The notes beneath the pieces were generated by a model that saw only the letters and a list, made by a program, of their open reading frames with translations, searched no databases and was not told the origin of the DNA. From Pseudomonadota bacterium (GTDB lineage Bacteria; Pseudomonadota; Gammaproteobacteria; Steroidobacterales; Steroidobacteraceae), in NCBI GenBank assembly GCA_018241505.1, contig JAFEDS010000005.1:1-64000 (forward strand): a stretch of DNA of 64,000 nucleotides, in the 5' to 3' direction. This document shows, piece by piece, positions 34,844-43,799 of this stretch (the stretch's first letter is position 1; every line of letters begins with the position of its first letter). The position numbers and the translations under genes are program-made.

Positions 34844-36684
34844 GAAGCGGCGTTCTTTTCAGCCGGGCGGCTGATGCGATCCAGAATAATGGCCAACAAC
34901 ACAATGACAAATCCGGCCTCGAACCCCATGCCCACCTGCACGGTGTTGAGGGCTCTGACCACGGGGACACCCAGGCCGCCGGCGCCGACCAGGGCCGCAA
35001 TGACGACCATGGACAGGCTCAGCATGATGCATTGGGTGATGCCCGCCACAATGGTCGGGGCGGCGCTTGGCAACTCGACTTTCCACAACATCTGGGCGCG
35101 GGTTGCGCCAAAGGCCTCACCCGCTTCCAGCAGCGCCTTCGGCACCGATGAGATGCCGAGATGAGTGAGCCGGATGGGCGCCGGGAGCGCGAATATGACA
35201 GTGGAAATTAAACCGGGGACCACGCCCAATCCAAACAGCACCAGTGTCGGAATCAAGTACACAAACGTGGGCAGCGTCTGCATCAGATCGAGCACCGGGC
35301 GCATCGCTGCGTAGAGCTTCGGGCTGTGGGCGGCGGCGATTCCCAACGGGATGCCGAACGCCGCGGAGAAGAATGCGGCCACCATTACCAGCGACAGGGT
35401 TTCGAGCGTCGCCTGCCAGTATCCCTGGTTGATGATGAAAATGAGTGCGGCCACCACAAAGATTGCCAATGCAACGGAGCGGCGCAGGAACCAGGCCAGG
35501 AGGCCGACTGCAACAATCAGGATGGGTGAGGGGATGATGCGTAGGGCAGCCGTGAGCCCGTCCACGCTGCCGCGTATCACGGCTGACACCCCATCGAACA
35601 GCGAGCGGCCATGAGTTTTCACGTACTCGATCAGGTCGGCGACGGCATTGCCGATGGGAATCTTGTGATTGCTCATCCACTGTTCGAAGTCGGTTCCGGA
35701 GCTGCTTTCCCCGCGGTTACGCAGCGCAGCGAGTGCCGGCCGGCCGTCGAACGTGGTCACGCCTTCCAGCCAGGCACTCACGGCCTGGGGGTTGGCCTTC
35801 AGCCAGGCACGAGCGGCAGCTTCCGGTTGTTGGTGCTTGTTCAGGATGGCATCCATCATCTGACTCTCGCCGGTCAGAGCGAATTTCAGGTTTTTCAGCA
35901 GCCGCCCGAGATTCGGGCATTCCTGGGCGTAGCCGGCGCGGACATCCGTGTAGATCGTGGCGCCACCGAAGTTGGGTCCGAAGACGGCATCGCCGCCCGC
36001 CAGGTAGCGCATGTCGAAGCGCATGTTCATGGGATGCGGATCCCAGCCCAGAAACACCACGGGCTGGCGGTTGCGGATGGCACGCTCGACTTCCGCCAAC
36101 ATGCCCTGCTCACTCGACTCCACCAGCCGGAAGCCGCCGAGATTGAACTGGTTCTGTTTGATCATGCCCAGGATCAGGCGGTTGCCGTCGTTGCCGGGCT
36201 CGATGCCGTAAATGGAGCCGTTCAACTGGGGCGCGAAGCGTTGGATGTCATCGAAGGTGCGCAGGCCGGCCGCGTAGGTGTAGGCGGGAACGGCGAGGGT
36301 GAACTTGGCGCCCGTCAGGTTGACCCCGATGACATCAATCGAGTGATCCTCCAGGTAGGGTTTGCGGTCTGCTTCCATGGTCGGCATCCAGTTGCCGAGA
36401 AACACGTCAATGTCTTTGTTCTTCATTGACGTGAAGGTCACGGGAATGGACAGGACGGTGACCTGGGATTCATAACCGAGCTGCCTGACCAGCGCGCTGA
36501 AGAGCGCCGAGGTCGAAGTCACGTCGGTCCAACCGACGTCCGAGATCCTGACAGCCCGGCAGGACGGCGGATCCGCCGCTTTTGCCAGAACGGCTGCGAC
36601 GAGGGACAGGAACGCAAGCGCCACCGCGGCGACGCGGCTGCTCGAGTGACTCATGGACTTGACCCGCCGGGGTGGCAAAGACAT
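34840..36684 (-). CDS. Fused substrate-binding/permease protein of choline/glycine betaine ABC importer
   Basis: About 614 residues combining two normally separate components. A signal peptide (VAAVALAFLSLVAAVLAKA) leads to an OpuAC/ChoX-type binding domain (about 40-320; VGWTDVTSTSALFSALV, VFLGNWMPTME, FLGWDPHPMN). This is followed by a permease domain (about 370-600) with the EAA-like region LEAGEAFGATRAQMLWKVELP. Starts at 36684 or 36654 both give a plausible signal peptide; the longer frame to 36750 would nearly reach the divergent gene and is less likely. With the adjacent ATPase it forms a complete importer, divergent from betI-betB. Confidence 0.88.
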   Translation of the reverse strand: MSLPPRRVKSMSHSSSRVAAVALAFLSLVAAVLAKAADPPSCRAVRISDVGWTDVTSTSALFSALVRQLGYESQVTVLSIPVTFTSMKNKDIDVFLGNWMPTMEADRKPYLEDHSIDVIGVNLTGAKFTLAVPAYTYAAGLRTFDDIQRFAPQLNGSIYGIEPGNDGNRLILGMIKQNQFNLGGFRLVESSEQGMLAEVERAIRNRQPVVFLGWDPHPMNMRFDMRYLAGGDAVFGPNFGGATIYTDVRAGYAQECPNLGRLLKNLKFALTGESQMMDAILNKHQQPEAAARAWLKANPQAVSAWLEGVTTFDGRPALAALRNRGESSSGTDFEQWMSNHKIPIGNAVADLIEYVKTHGRSLFDGVSAVIRGSVDGLTAALRIIPSPILIVAVGLLAWFLRRSVALAIFVVAALIFIINQGYWQATLETLSLVMVAAFFSAAFGIPLGIAAAHSPKLYAAMRPVLDLMQTLPTFVYLIPTLVLFGLGVVPGLISTVIFALPAPIRLTHLGISSVPKALLEAGEAFGATRAQMLWKVELPSAAPTIVAGITQCIMLSLSMVVIAALVGAGGLGVPVVRALNTVQVGMGFEAGFVIVLLAIILDRISRPAEKNAAS

Positions 36685-36780
36685 GATCTTGCAATGACCC
36701 TTGAATAGCCGTTTAACGGACTCTCTGTCAAGCTCCCCACCCCCGGGCAAGTCTCTGATGTACCGGGAGGTAACGACGGG
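36685..36780. promoter_or_regulatory. Divergent betaine importer / betI-betB promoter region
   Basis: About 96 bp separate the importer start from the BetI-BetB fusion start. It contains an exact inverted repeat with a one-base centre, CCGTTTAACGG (36709-36719), the best operator candidate here for the BetI domain, and GGGAGG before the GTG start of the fusion. The motif does not obviously match the E. coli BetI operator. Confidence 0.45.
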
Positions 36781-38880
36781 GTGGGTGCGCCGTTACAACT
36801 GCTCGACACAGGCGCGCACGGCAGGCTTCGGAGCATTTCATTGAACAGACAATCAACGCCTGAGCAGGAGGATTTCCGGCGCATCCAATTGATCGAAGTC
36901 ACGATCGACAGTCTCGCCGAAGTCGGCTATGTCGGCAGCACTTTGGCACAGATTGCCAGCCGTGCGGATGTCTCTCCCGGGTTGGTTGCTCATTACTTCG
37001 ATGACAAGGACGGATTGCTGGAAGCGGCATTCCGGACGCTCAGCCGCCGTTTGTTTGAGCAGATGGATGTGCGCATGCGCCTGGCGCACACGCCTCGCGG
37101 CCGTATCCAGGCAATCATTGATACGAATCTCGGTCCTCAGGAATTTACTCAGCGCACCGGCAGTGCGTGGCTCGCGTTCTGGGGTCAGGTTCCGCACGTC
37201 GAGGGGCTCAAGCGCGTGCAGAACGCGTACCAACGGCGCATGGTTTCCAACTTGCGGTACGCGTTGGTCCGGTTGGTACCGGCTGCGGAGGCGCGCAGCC
37301 TGGCTTCGACCATTGCCGCAATGATCGATGGCGTCTGGTTGCGGGCGGCTCTGTCAAACTGGGCAGAGGCTGACAGTGAGAGCGCTCGGGACTTGTTGAG
37401 TGCATTCGTGGATGCGCGTTTGAAGGAATGTCAGCCTCATGTGGTTGACAGCGCCTCGCGCTCGGTGCGCACACCCGATGCCTTTCAGACTATCAATCCG
37501 GCGACGGGTGAAGTGCTCGCGACCATCAAGGTATCAACCGCATCTGACATCGATGCCGCTGTCGAAGCGGCGGGGAAGGCTCAACGGGAGTGGGCTGCGC
37601 GCACTGGAACCGAGCGCGGTCGTATTTTGCGCCGCGCCGCAGAGATACTGCGATCTCGGAATGCGCAATTGGCGCAGCTCGAGACCCGGGATACCGGCAA
37701 GCCCATCCAGGAAACCAGCGTTGTCGATGTGGCCTCGGGCGCCGACTGTCTCGAGTATTTTGCCGGCGTCGCGCCGACCCTTGCGGGTGAGCACCTGGAC
37801 CTGGGTCCGGCCGCCTTTGGCTACACGCGCCGCGAGCCGATCGGTGTCGTGGCCGGCATTGGTGCCTGGAACTATCCGCTGCAGATCGCGTGTTGGAAGT
37901 CCGCCCCGGCACTGGCCTGCGGAAATGCGATTATTTTCAAACCCTCCGACATGACGCCGTTGACGGCCATCAAGCTCCAGGAGGTATTGCTGGAGGCTGG
38001 CCTGCCGCAGGGGTTGTTCCAGGTGGTACAGGGTTTTGGCGAGACCGGCCGCTTGCTGAGCCGGCATCCCGGCATTCATAAAGTGTCCGTGACCGGTTCG
38101 GTCGGTACCGGCAAGGCCGTCATGGCCGACTGCGCCAGCACCCTCAAGCACATCACCCTGGAGCTGGGCGGCAAATCGCCGTTGATTGTTTGCGAGGACG
38201 CCCGGCTCGACAATGCGGTGTCGGGCGCGTTGCTCGCCAACTTCTACTCGGCTGGCGAGGTGTGCTCGAACGGCACGCGTGTGTTTGTACACAGAAGCGT
38301 GAAGGCCGCATTTCTCGAGAAGCTGAAGGCGCGTGTGAGTGCCATGAAGATTGGCAATCCGTTGGATCCCGAGACCCAGGTGGGGTCGTTGATCTCGGAG
38401 AATCACATGGACAAAGTGCTGGGGTACATTGCCCGCGGCCGAGCTGAAGGCGCCCAGATTGTCGTCGGCGGTCATCGTGTCATCGCTGGCGAGCTCGCGA
38501 ACGGCTTTTTCGTCGCGCCGACGGTGTTTGATGCCTGCCATGACGACATGGCGATTGCGCGGGATGAGATTTTCGGGCCGGTGATGACCGTATTGCCGTT
38601 TGACGACGAAGACGAGGTCATTGCCCGCGCCAACGCGACCGAGTATGGACTGTCGGCAGGGGTATTCACCAATGACCTGACGCGCGGGCATCGCATGATC
38701 GCGCGGCTGCAGGCCGGCACCTGCTGGCTCAATCATTACAACATCACCCCCATCGAAATGCCGTTCGGCGGTGTCAAGATGTCGGGTCTCGGGCGCGAGA
38801 ACGGGCGCGCCGCAATCGAGCATTACACTCAATTGAAGAGCGTTTACGTCGCGATGCGCGATGTCGAATCGCCGTACTGA
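36781..38880 (+). CDS. BetI-BetB fusion: TetR-type repressor joined to betaine aldehyde dehydrogenase
   Basis: A single 699-residue frame with two complete functions. Residues about 30-217 are a BetI-like TetR repressor: helix-turn-helix STLAQIASRADVSPGLVAHYF, then the BetI-type regulatory domain with SAWLAFWGQVPHV and IDGVWLRAALS. Residues about 222-699 are BetB, which oxidises betaine aldehyde to glycine betaine with NAD(P)+: WNYPLQ (Asn364), FKPSD (Lys387), ELGGKSP (Glu461) and EVCSNGTR (nucleophile Cys495). All catalytic residues are present and only a few N-terminal BetB residues are missing. Possible starts are GTG 36781 and TTG 36841. A GTG at 37441 with an upstream AAGGAA could allow internal initiation of free BetB. 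It is divergent from the importer and upstream of betA. Confidence 0.92.
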   Translation: MGAPLQLLDTGAHGRLRSISLNRQSTPEQEDFRRIQLIEVTIDSLAEVGYVGSTLAQIASRADVSPGLVAHYFDDKDGLLEAAFRTLSRRLFEQMDVRMRLAHTPRGRIQAIIDTNLGPQEFTQRTGSAWLAFWGQVPHVEGLKRVQNAYQRRMVSNLRYALVRLVPAAEARSLASTIAAMIDGVWLRAALSNWAEADSESARDLLSAFVDARLKECQPHVVDSASRSVRTPDAFQTINPATGEVLATIKVSTASDIDAAVEAAGKAQREWAARTGTERGRILRRAAEILRSRNAQLAQLETRDTGKPIQETSVVDVASGADCLEYFAGVAPTLAGEHLDLGPAAFGYTRREPIGVVAGIGAWNYPLQIACWKSAPALACGNAIIFKPSDMTPLTAIKLQEVLLEAGLPQGLFQVVQGFGETGRLLSRHPGIHKVSVTGSVGTGKAVMADCASTLKHITLELGGKSPLIVCEDARLDNAVSGALLANFYSAGEVCSNGTRVFVHRSVKAAFLEKLKARVSAMKIGNPLDPETQVGSLISENHMDKVLGYIARGRAEGAQIVVGGHRVIAGELANGFFVAPTVFDACHDDMAIARDEIFGPVMTVLPFDDEDEVIARANATEYGLSAGVFTNDLTRGHRMIARLQAGTCWLNHYNITPIEMPFGGVKMSGLGRENGRAAIEHYTQLKSVYVAMRDVESPY

Positions 38881-38955
38881 TTTATTAGCGCGGCACTGGC
38901 CGCGCGGAGACCGGGCTGCGTTTCCGCCGGCAAAAAGCGTGGTTTTTGCCGGCTG
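38881..38955 (+). repeat. Two-hairpin dispersed intergenic repeat, copy 3 (inverted)
   Basis: Opposite orientation to copies 1 and 2. Hairpin B is GCGCGGC (38888-38894) / GCCGCGC (38899-38905) around ACTG. Hairpin A is GCCGGCAAAAA (38926-38936) / TTTTTGCCGGC (38943-38953). Compared with copy 1, two neighbouring pairs of stem A have changed on both sides, so pairing is preserved. It begins immediately after the betI-betB stop and lies before betA. Confidence 0.8.
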
Positions 38956-39017
38956 CGCTGGTGCGGGGCGCCTGCGGCGCGCATGTGCGTTTTGAGACTG
39001 ATTGCAGGAAGTGTTCA

Positions 39018-40679
39018 GTGGCGGAAGATAACTTTGACTACGTGATTGTGGGCGCCGGCTCGGCGGGCTGTGTCCTGGCGGACCGCCTGACCGCGGACGG
39101 CAGCAACAGCGTGCTCGTGCTCGAGAACGGCGGCTCGGATCGCTCCATCTACATCCAAATGCCGACGGCACTGTCCATACCCATGAACATGCCGAAGTAC
39201 AACTGGTTCTATCATACGGAACCGGAACCCGGTCTCGGCGGCCGCAGCTTGCATACTCCTCGCGGCAAGGTGATTGGCGGATCGTCCTCCATCAACGGCC
39301 TCGTGTACGTGCGCGGCAATCCTTTTGACTTTGATCGTTGGCAGGAGGAGGGCGCGCACGGATGGAGCTATCACGATGTGCTTCCGTACTTCCGCCGCGC
39401 GGAGAAGCGTGCGGGTGGCGGCGACCAATATCATGGAGACAGCGGCAAGCTCAGCACCACTCGCGGGTCGATGACCAACCCGTTGAATCCGGTCTGGATC
39501 GAGGCCGGCCGGCAGGCAGGCTATCCGGTCACTGCCGATATGAACGGTTACCAGCAGGAGGGTTTCGGCGAGATGGACATGACCGTCGGCAATGGCCGGC
39601 GGTGCAGTGCTGCGAACGCCTATTTGCGGCCCGCCATGGGTCGCAGCAACCTGGCTGTTCGAACCCATGCATTGGTTACCCGTGTTTTGTTCGAGGGTCG
39701 CCGCGCCGTGGGTGTTAGCTATACGCACGGCGGCAATGCCGTCACCGTGCACGCGCGCCGCGAGGTGATTGTCAGCGCGGGGTCGATCGCTTCGCCCCAG
39801 CTTTTGAAGTTGTCCGGGGTGGGGCCGGCAGGGGAGTTGCGGGCGTTGGGCATTCCGGTGGTACACGATCTGCCGGGGGTGGGAGAGAACCTGCAGGATC
39901 ACCTGGAGTTTTATTTCCAGGTGGCCTGCACACAGCCCATCACGCTCTACAAGCACATGAACCCGCTGGGCAAGGCGCTCATCGGCATGCGTTGGATCCT
40001 GAGCAAGGACGGCCTGGGCGCCACCAATCACTTCGAGGCCGGCGGGTTCATCCGCAGCCGTGCGGGAATCCAGTACCCTGACATTCAATATCACTTCCTG
40101 CCCATGGCCGTGACCTATGACGGTACTTCGCTGGCAAAGGAGCATGGATTCCAGGCGCATGTCGGCCCCATGCGATCGAAGAGCAAGGGGTGGGTCCGAC
40201 TCGTGTCGGCGCATGCAACGGACAAGCCGCGCATCTTTTTCAACTACCTGTCTCGGGAAGAAGATCTGATTGAGATGCGGGCCTGCGTGCGGCTCACACG
40301 CGAGGTGTTCGCACAGCCGGCTTTCGCCCCCTTTCGCGGCCGGGAGATCCAGCCAGGGCCCGATGTGCAGACGGATGAGCAGATCGACCGGTTTGTGCGG
40401 GAGAAGGTCGAGAGCGCCTATCACCCCTCCTGCTCATGCAAGATGGGGGCGCAGGATGACCCCATGGCCGTTGTCGATCCGGAGTTGCGGGTTCGGGGGC
40501 TCGAAGGGTTCCGGGTGGTGGACTCGTCGATCATGCCGTCCATTACCACCGGCAACCTGAATGCGCCGACCATCATGCTGGCGGAGAAGGCGGCGGATCA
40601 CATCCTGGGGCGAGGGATGCTGCCGCGCTCCGATGCGCCTTATTACGAGGCGCCGGACTGGCAGAACAGCCAGCGCTGA
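39018..40679 (+). CDS. betA: Choline dehydrogenase
   Basis: A 553-residue GMC-family flavoenzyme oxidising choline to betaine aldehyde. Features are the FAD site [16 protein letters not shown], the GMC signatures [22 protein letters not shown] and [17 protein letters not shown], and the C-terminal active-site region [10 protein letters not shown] with His, then [18 protein letters not shown] chose the GTG at 39018 ([12 protein letters not shown]), which has AGGAAG upstream; the 24 codons before it fall in the repeat-bearing leader. It completes choline-to-betaine oxidation with the preceding BetB domain. Confidence 0.93.
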   Translation: MAEDNFDYVIVGAGSAGCVLADRLTADGSNSVLVLENGGSDRSIYIQMPTALSIPMNMPKYNWFYHTEPEPGLGGRSLHTPRGKVIGGSSSINGLVYVRGNPFDFDRWQEEGAHGWSYHDVLPYFRRAEKRAGGGDQYHGDSGKLSTTRGSMTNPLNPVWIEAGRQAGYPVTADMNGYQQEGFGEMDMTVGNGRRCSAANAYLRPAMGRSNLAVRTHALVTRVLFEGRRAVGVSYTHGGNAVTVHARREVIVSAGSIASPQLLKLSGVGPAGELRALGIPVVHDLPGVGENLQDHLEFYFQVACTQPITLYKHMNPLGKALIGMRWILSKDGLGATNHFEAGGFIRSRAGIQYPDIQYHFLPMAVTYDGTSLAKEHGFQAHVGPMRSKSKGWVRLVSAHATDKPRIFFNYLSREEDLIEMRACVRLTREVFAQPAFAPFRGREIQPGPDVQTDEQIDRFVREKVESAYHPSCSCKMGAQDDPMAVVDPELRVRGLEGFRVVDSSIMPSITTGNLNAPTIMLAEKAADHILGRGMLPRSDAPYYEAPDWQNSQR

Positions 40680-40709
40680 GGTGCCCGGCCCTCAGCCGCG
40701 CGAGGCAGG

Positions 40710-40768
40710 CCTGGGCACGCAACGCCGCGCCTGGGCATGTAATGCCGGCCTGGGCATGCAACGCCGCG
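40710..40768 (+). repeat. Three direct repeats of about 20 bp downstream of betA
   Basis: CCTGGGCACGCAACGCCGCG (40710-40729), CCTGGGCATGTAATGCCGG (40730-40748) and CCTGGGCATGCAACGCCGCG (40749-40768) follow each other without gaps. They lie in the 218-bp gap between betA and the next gene. No coding function is apparent. Confidence 0.7.
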
Positions 40769-40841
40769 CCGTACCCTCGCCGCGCCACCGGCGTCTGCAC
40801 AGTCCGCGCCCGCGGGCCCCGACCACGCCGCCTTGCGCCGG

Positions 40842-40863
40842 TATTATTATCACGTCAATAATA
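40842..40863. promoter_or_regulatory. AT-rich palindrome upstream of polyamine-type ABC binding protein
   Basis: TATTATT (40842-40848) and AATAATA (40857-40863) form a perfect inverted repeat with an 8-nt spacer, conspicuous in a very GC-rich stretch. It lies 34 bp before the start of the binding-protein gene and is a plausible operator for a TetR-type regulator of the 41-55 kb locus. Confidence 0.5.
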
Positions 40864-40897
40864 AGCCGCACCTTCACCGGCGGGCGGCGCGATCATC

Positions 40898-41992
40898 TTG
40901 AGACCATTGCGGGCGTGTCTGGCTTTGTTCCTTGCGGGCGTTGCGTCCGCCTGCAGCCACGACCCGAATGAAAAGGTCGTGCACATCTACAACTGGGCCG
41001 ACTACATCGGCAAGGACACCGTGGCCCGGTTCGAGAAGGAAACGGGAATCCGGGTGGTCTATGACACCTACGATGCGGATGAGACTCTCGAGGCCAAGAT
41101 GATGGCCGGGGACTCCGGGTACGACATTGTCAGTACCTCCACCGACTACTTCAGCCGGCAGATCAAGGCGGGCATCTACCAGCCTCTGGACAAGTCGCGG
41201 TTGCCCGGCTGGAAGAACCTCGATCCCGAAGTGCTGCAGGACGAGGCCGTTGGCGATCCGGGCAACCGCCACGCCCTGCCTTACCTGCGTCACGTGAACG
41301 GCTTTGCCTACAACATCGAGCTGGTGAAAGCGCGCATGCCCGAGGCGCCCGTCGACAGTCTCGACCTGTTGTTCAAACCGGAAATCATTGCGAAGTTCGC
41401 CGACTGTGGGGTCACCTTCCTCGATTCCGCGGAGGATGTGCTGCAGCTCGCGCTCAACTACCTGCACATCGATCCGAACACCACGCGACCTGAAGATTAC
41501 AAGCGGGCGGAAAAGCTGATTCTGTCGGTTCGGCCTTATGTGCGTGCCTTCGATTCCACCGAGTACATGAACGGCCTGGCCGATCGGGAATTCTGCATTT
41601 CCATGTCCTGGTCCGGTGACTATGCCACCATCAAGGCGCGCGCTCGTTCAGCGGGAATCAATGTCCCCCTGGCGTTCACGATTCCCAAGGAAGGCGCCAA
41701 CAGGTCGGCGGACGCATTGCTCATCCCCAAGGATGCGCCGCATCTCGACTCCGCTTACGCCTTCCTCAATTTCATGCTGCGTCCAGACGTGATTGCACAG
41801 GTCACAAATGACATTCACTATGCCAACAACAACCTGGCGGCCAATCAGTACGTCAGTCCCGCCATCCTGAACGATCCGGCGGTGTACACCCCACCCGAGG
41901 TGCGCTCGAGGTTATACCAGTCCGCGGAAGTGTCCCCGGCGCTCGAACGCATCAGAACGCGCACTTGGACCCGTATCAAGACAGCGCGCTAA
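40898..41992 (+). CDS. PotD/PotF-like ABC substrate-binding protein
   Basis: A 364-residue periplasmic binding protein of the spermidine/putrescine family. It has a TTG start, a hydrophobic signal (ACLALFLAGVASACS, possibly a lipobox ending at Cys), and the family start VVHIYNWADYIGKDTV. YDIVSTSTDYFSRQIKAGIYQPLDK follows, split here as the PotD ligand-binding lobe. Members bind polyamines but also other cationic amines, so a quaternary amine or aminophosphonate is possible. The permeases lie at 43.8-45.5 kb on the other strand and a matching ATPase at 54.6 kb. It is followed after 11 bp by the TauD-type oxygenase. Confidence 0.87.
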   Translation: MRPLRACLALFLAGVASACSHDPNEKVVHIYNWADYIGKDTVARFEKETGIRVVYDTYDADETLEAKMMAGDSGYDIVSTSTDYFSRQIKAGIYQPLDKSRLPGWKNLDPEVLQDEAVGDPGNRHALPYLRHVNGFAYNIELVKARMPEAPVDSLDLLFKPEIIAKFADCGVTFLDSAEDVLQLALNYLHIDPNTTRPEDYKRAEKLILSVRPYVRAFDSTEYMNGLADREFCISMSWSGDYATIKARARSAGINVPLAFTIPKEGANRSADALLIPKDAPHLDSAYAFLNFMLRPDVIAQVTNDIHYANNNLAANQYVSPAILNDPAVYTPPEVRSRLYQSAEVSPALERIRTRTWTRIKTAR

Positions 41993-42003
41993 CGAGGACT
42001 CCC

Positions 42004-43128
42004 ATGTCAACCTTGCAAATCACCGGCCCCAACGAGCTCAGTATCGACACTGGCGGGACGCGTTTTCCAATTCACCCTTTGTGGTTGCGCGAGCGCTGTC
42101 TGGACTCGAAGTCGATCGATCTGCGCACCGGGCAACGCCTGGAGGATCCGTCCGATCTCGATTTGAAACTGGGGCTGTCCTCGGTGGCGGAAGTGGAGCC
42201 GGGCCGCTATCGCATCCGCTTCACTGACGGACACGAGGCAGACTTCGCGGCACGGGAGATTCTGGCCGAAGCCTCCCTGCCGCCGGGAGATCATGACTGT
42301 CCGCCCATCCGCCTGTGGAATAGTTCCCTGACCGACATCCCGCGGCTGCCCTGGTCCGCCCATCCGAGCGATGCCGAAAAGGCGAGTTGGATGATGCCAT
42401 TCCTGGAGTTGGGCTTCGTCATATTCACCGGCGTGCCGGCCGAGTCAAAACAGGTGTTGAAAGTCGGCTCGGCCTTCGGCTACGTGCGTGACACCAATTT
42501 CGGCGCGCACTTTGATGTGCGTTCGGTGCCGGACGCCAATGACCTGGCGTACACGTCATTGTTCCTCGACCCCCACACCGACAATCCCTATCGCTCGCCG
42601 GTGCCGGGGGTGCAGTTGTTGCACTGCCTGGTGAATGAGACTTCGGGCGGTTTGTCGACATTGGTCGACGGATTCGCGGCCGCGGAGACGCTGCGATCCC
42701 AGGATGCGGCGGCATTTCACGTGTTGGCGCAGACTCCGGTCCGCTTCAGGTTCCGGGATGTCGACACCGAGCTCATCCGCAGCTCGTCACTGATTGAGGT
42801 GGATGGGGTCGGTGGACTGCAGGCCATCAATTTCAGCCCGCGCCTGGACTATGTGCCGCTGCTGCCGCCGGTCCAGCTCACTGCGTACTTCGCGGCGCGC
42901 AAGAAGCTGGACAGCCTGCTGCGTTCACCGAAATACGAGATTCGCTTCCTGCTGAATGCGGGCGATCTCATGATGATGGATAATCGACGCTTGCTGCACG
43001 GGAGAACTTCGTTCGATACGCGCGAAGGGCTGCGCCACCTGCAAGGTTGTTATATCGATGTCGATGGACCGCGCAGCGTCTATCGTGTCTTGCGCCGCAA
43101 GCTTGCCGCATCGGGGAGCCAGTCATGA
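42004..43128 (+). CDS. TauD/gamma-butyrobetaine hydroxylase-like Fe(II)/2-oxoglutarate oxygenase
   Basis: A 374-residue non-haem iron oxygenase. An N-terminal GBBH-like (DUF971) domain (IHPLWLRERC) precedes the jelly-roll core with metal ligands His191 and Asp193 in DPHTDNPY and His332 in RRLLHGRTSFD. Characterised relatives act on trimethylammonium substrates: gamma-butyrobetaine hydroxylase and TmpA (2-trimethylaminoethylphosphonate hydroxylase). The ATG at 42004 with upstream GAGGA is preferred to a longer frame. It overlaps the HD-domain gene by 4 nt, the same pairing as TmpA/TmpB. The substrate is unproven. Confidence 0.87.
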   Translation: MSTLQITGPNELSIDTGGTRFPIHPLWLRERCLDSKSIDLRTGQRLEDPSDLDLKLGLSSVAEVEPGRYRIRFTDGHEADFAAREILAEASLPPGDHDCPPIRLWNSSLTDIPRLPWSAHPSDAEKASWMMPFLELGFVIFTGVPAESKQVLKVGSAFGYVRDTNFGAHFDVRSVPDANDLAYTSLFLDPHTDNPYRSPVPGVQLLHCLVNETSGGLSTLVDGFAAAETLRSQDAAAFHVLAQTPVRFRFRDVDTELIRSSSLIEVDGVGGLQAINFSPRLDYVPLLPPVQLTAYFAARKKLDSLLRSPKYEIRFLLNAGDLMMMDNRRLLHGRTSFDTREGLRHLQGCYIDVDGPRSVYRVLRRKLAASGSQS

Positions 43129-43709
43129 GCCGCGTTGTCAGCTTTCGCCGGATGGAAGACGGAACCAAGGAAGACTACGCGCTGTTGGATGAATCGGAGC
43201 GCAAGTACGCGGCCGGCTTGCCGGGGCGGGTCCTGCAGGCTGTGCGCAATCTGGACCATTCGTTGGAAGGTTATCCCGTCAGCCGGCTCGGTCATTCGCT
43301 GCAGACCGCAACCCGGGCGCTTCGCGATGGCGCCGACGATGAGCTGATTGTCGCGGCGTTGATGCACGACGTGGGCGATGAGCTTGCGCCTTATAACCAC
43401 GCCGAAGTGGCCGCCGGAATCATTCGGCCGTATGTACGGCCTGAAGTGACCTGGATCGTCGAGCAGCATGGGCTCGTGCAGACTTACTACTATGTGCATC
43501 ACAACGGCGGGAACCGCCACATGCGTGATGTGTTGAAGGGGCACAAGTGGTTTCAGGCCTGTGTGGACTTTTGCCACAAGTGGGATCAGGCCTCATTCGA
43601 TCCGGATTATCCCGCGTTGCCATTGGAGGCGTTTGAGGGACACGTGCAGCGGATTTTCGGGCGCAAGGCGCACGATCCGCGGTACACAAAGGAGGCCGCT
43701 TCGGCTTAG
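43125..43709 (+). CDS. HD-domain protein, candidate diiron oxygenase partner of the TauD-like enzyme
   Basis: A 194-residue single HD domain. All six diiron ligand positions of the PhnZ/TmpB/MIOX-type oxygenases can be placed: His57 (GHSLQTA), His81-Asp82 (MHDVGD), His92 (NH), His115 (QHG) and Asp154 (KWDQ). The second-shell His that follows HD by three in PhnZ is Asp85 here, and a Tyr (Tyr50) lies seven residues before His57. The start overlaps the oxygenase stop as ATGA, arguing for sequential action. It may be a C-P or C-N cleaving oxygenase like TmpB, or an ordinary phosphohydrolase; I favour the former. Confidence 0.75.
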   Translation: MSRVVSFRRMEDGTKEDYALLDESERKYAAGLPGRVLQAVRNLDHSLEGYPVSRLGHSLQTATRALRDGADDELIVAALMHDVGDELAPYNHAEVAAGIIRPYVRPEVTWIVEQHGLVQTYYYVHHNGGNRHMRDVLKGHKWFQACVDFCHKWDQASFDPDYPALPLEAFEGHVQRIFGRKAHDPRYTKEAASA

Positions 43710-43735
43710 CGTGCCGCGTCGTAGGGCCGCCGCCG

Positions 43736-43775
43736 GCGTTGGGGCCGCCGCGCTGGCGTTGGGGCCGCCGCGCTG
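43736..43775 (+). repeat. Two exact 20-bp tandem repeats after the HD-domain gene
   Basis: GCGTTGGGGCCGCCGCGCTG occurs twice in direct succession (43736-43755 and 43756-43775) and then begins a third time. It occupies the gap between the HD-domain gene and the convergent permease gene. No function is apparent. Confidence 0.75.
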
Positions 43776-43799
43776 GCGCTGATCGCGGTGCCACCTGGC

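Noticed and set aside
39015-40424. A 469-codon frame antisense to betA
   Set aside because: Shadow of a GMC oxidoreductase with all signatures on the + strand.
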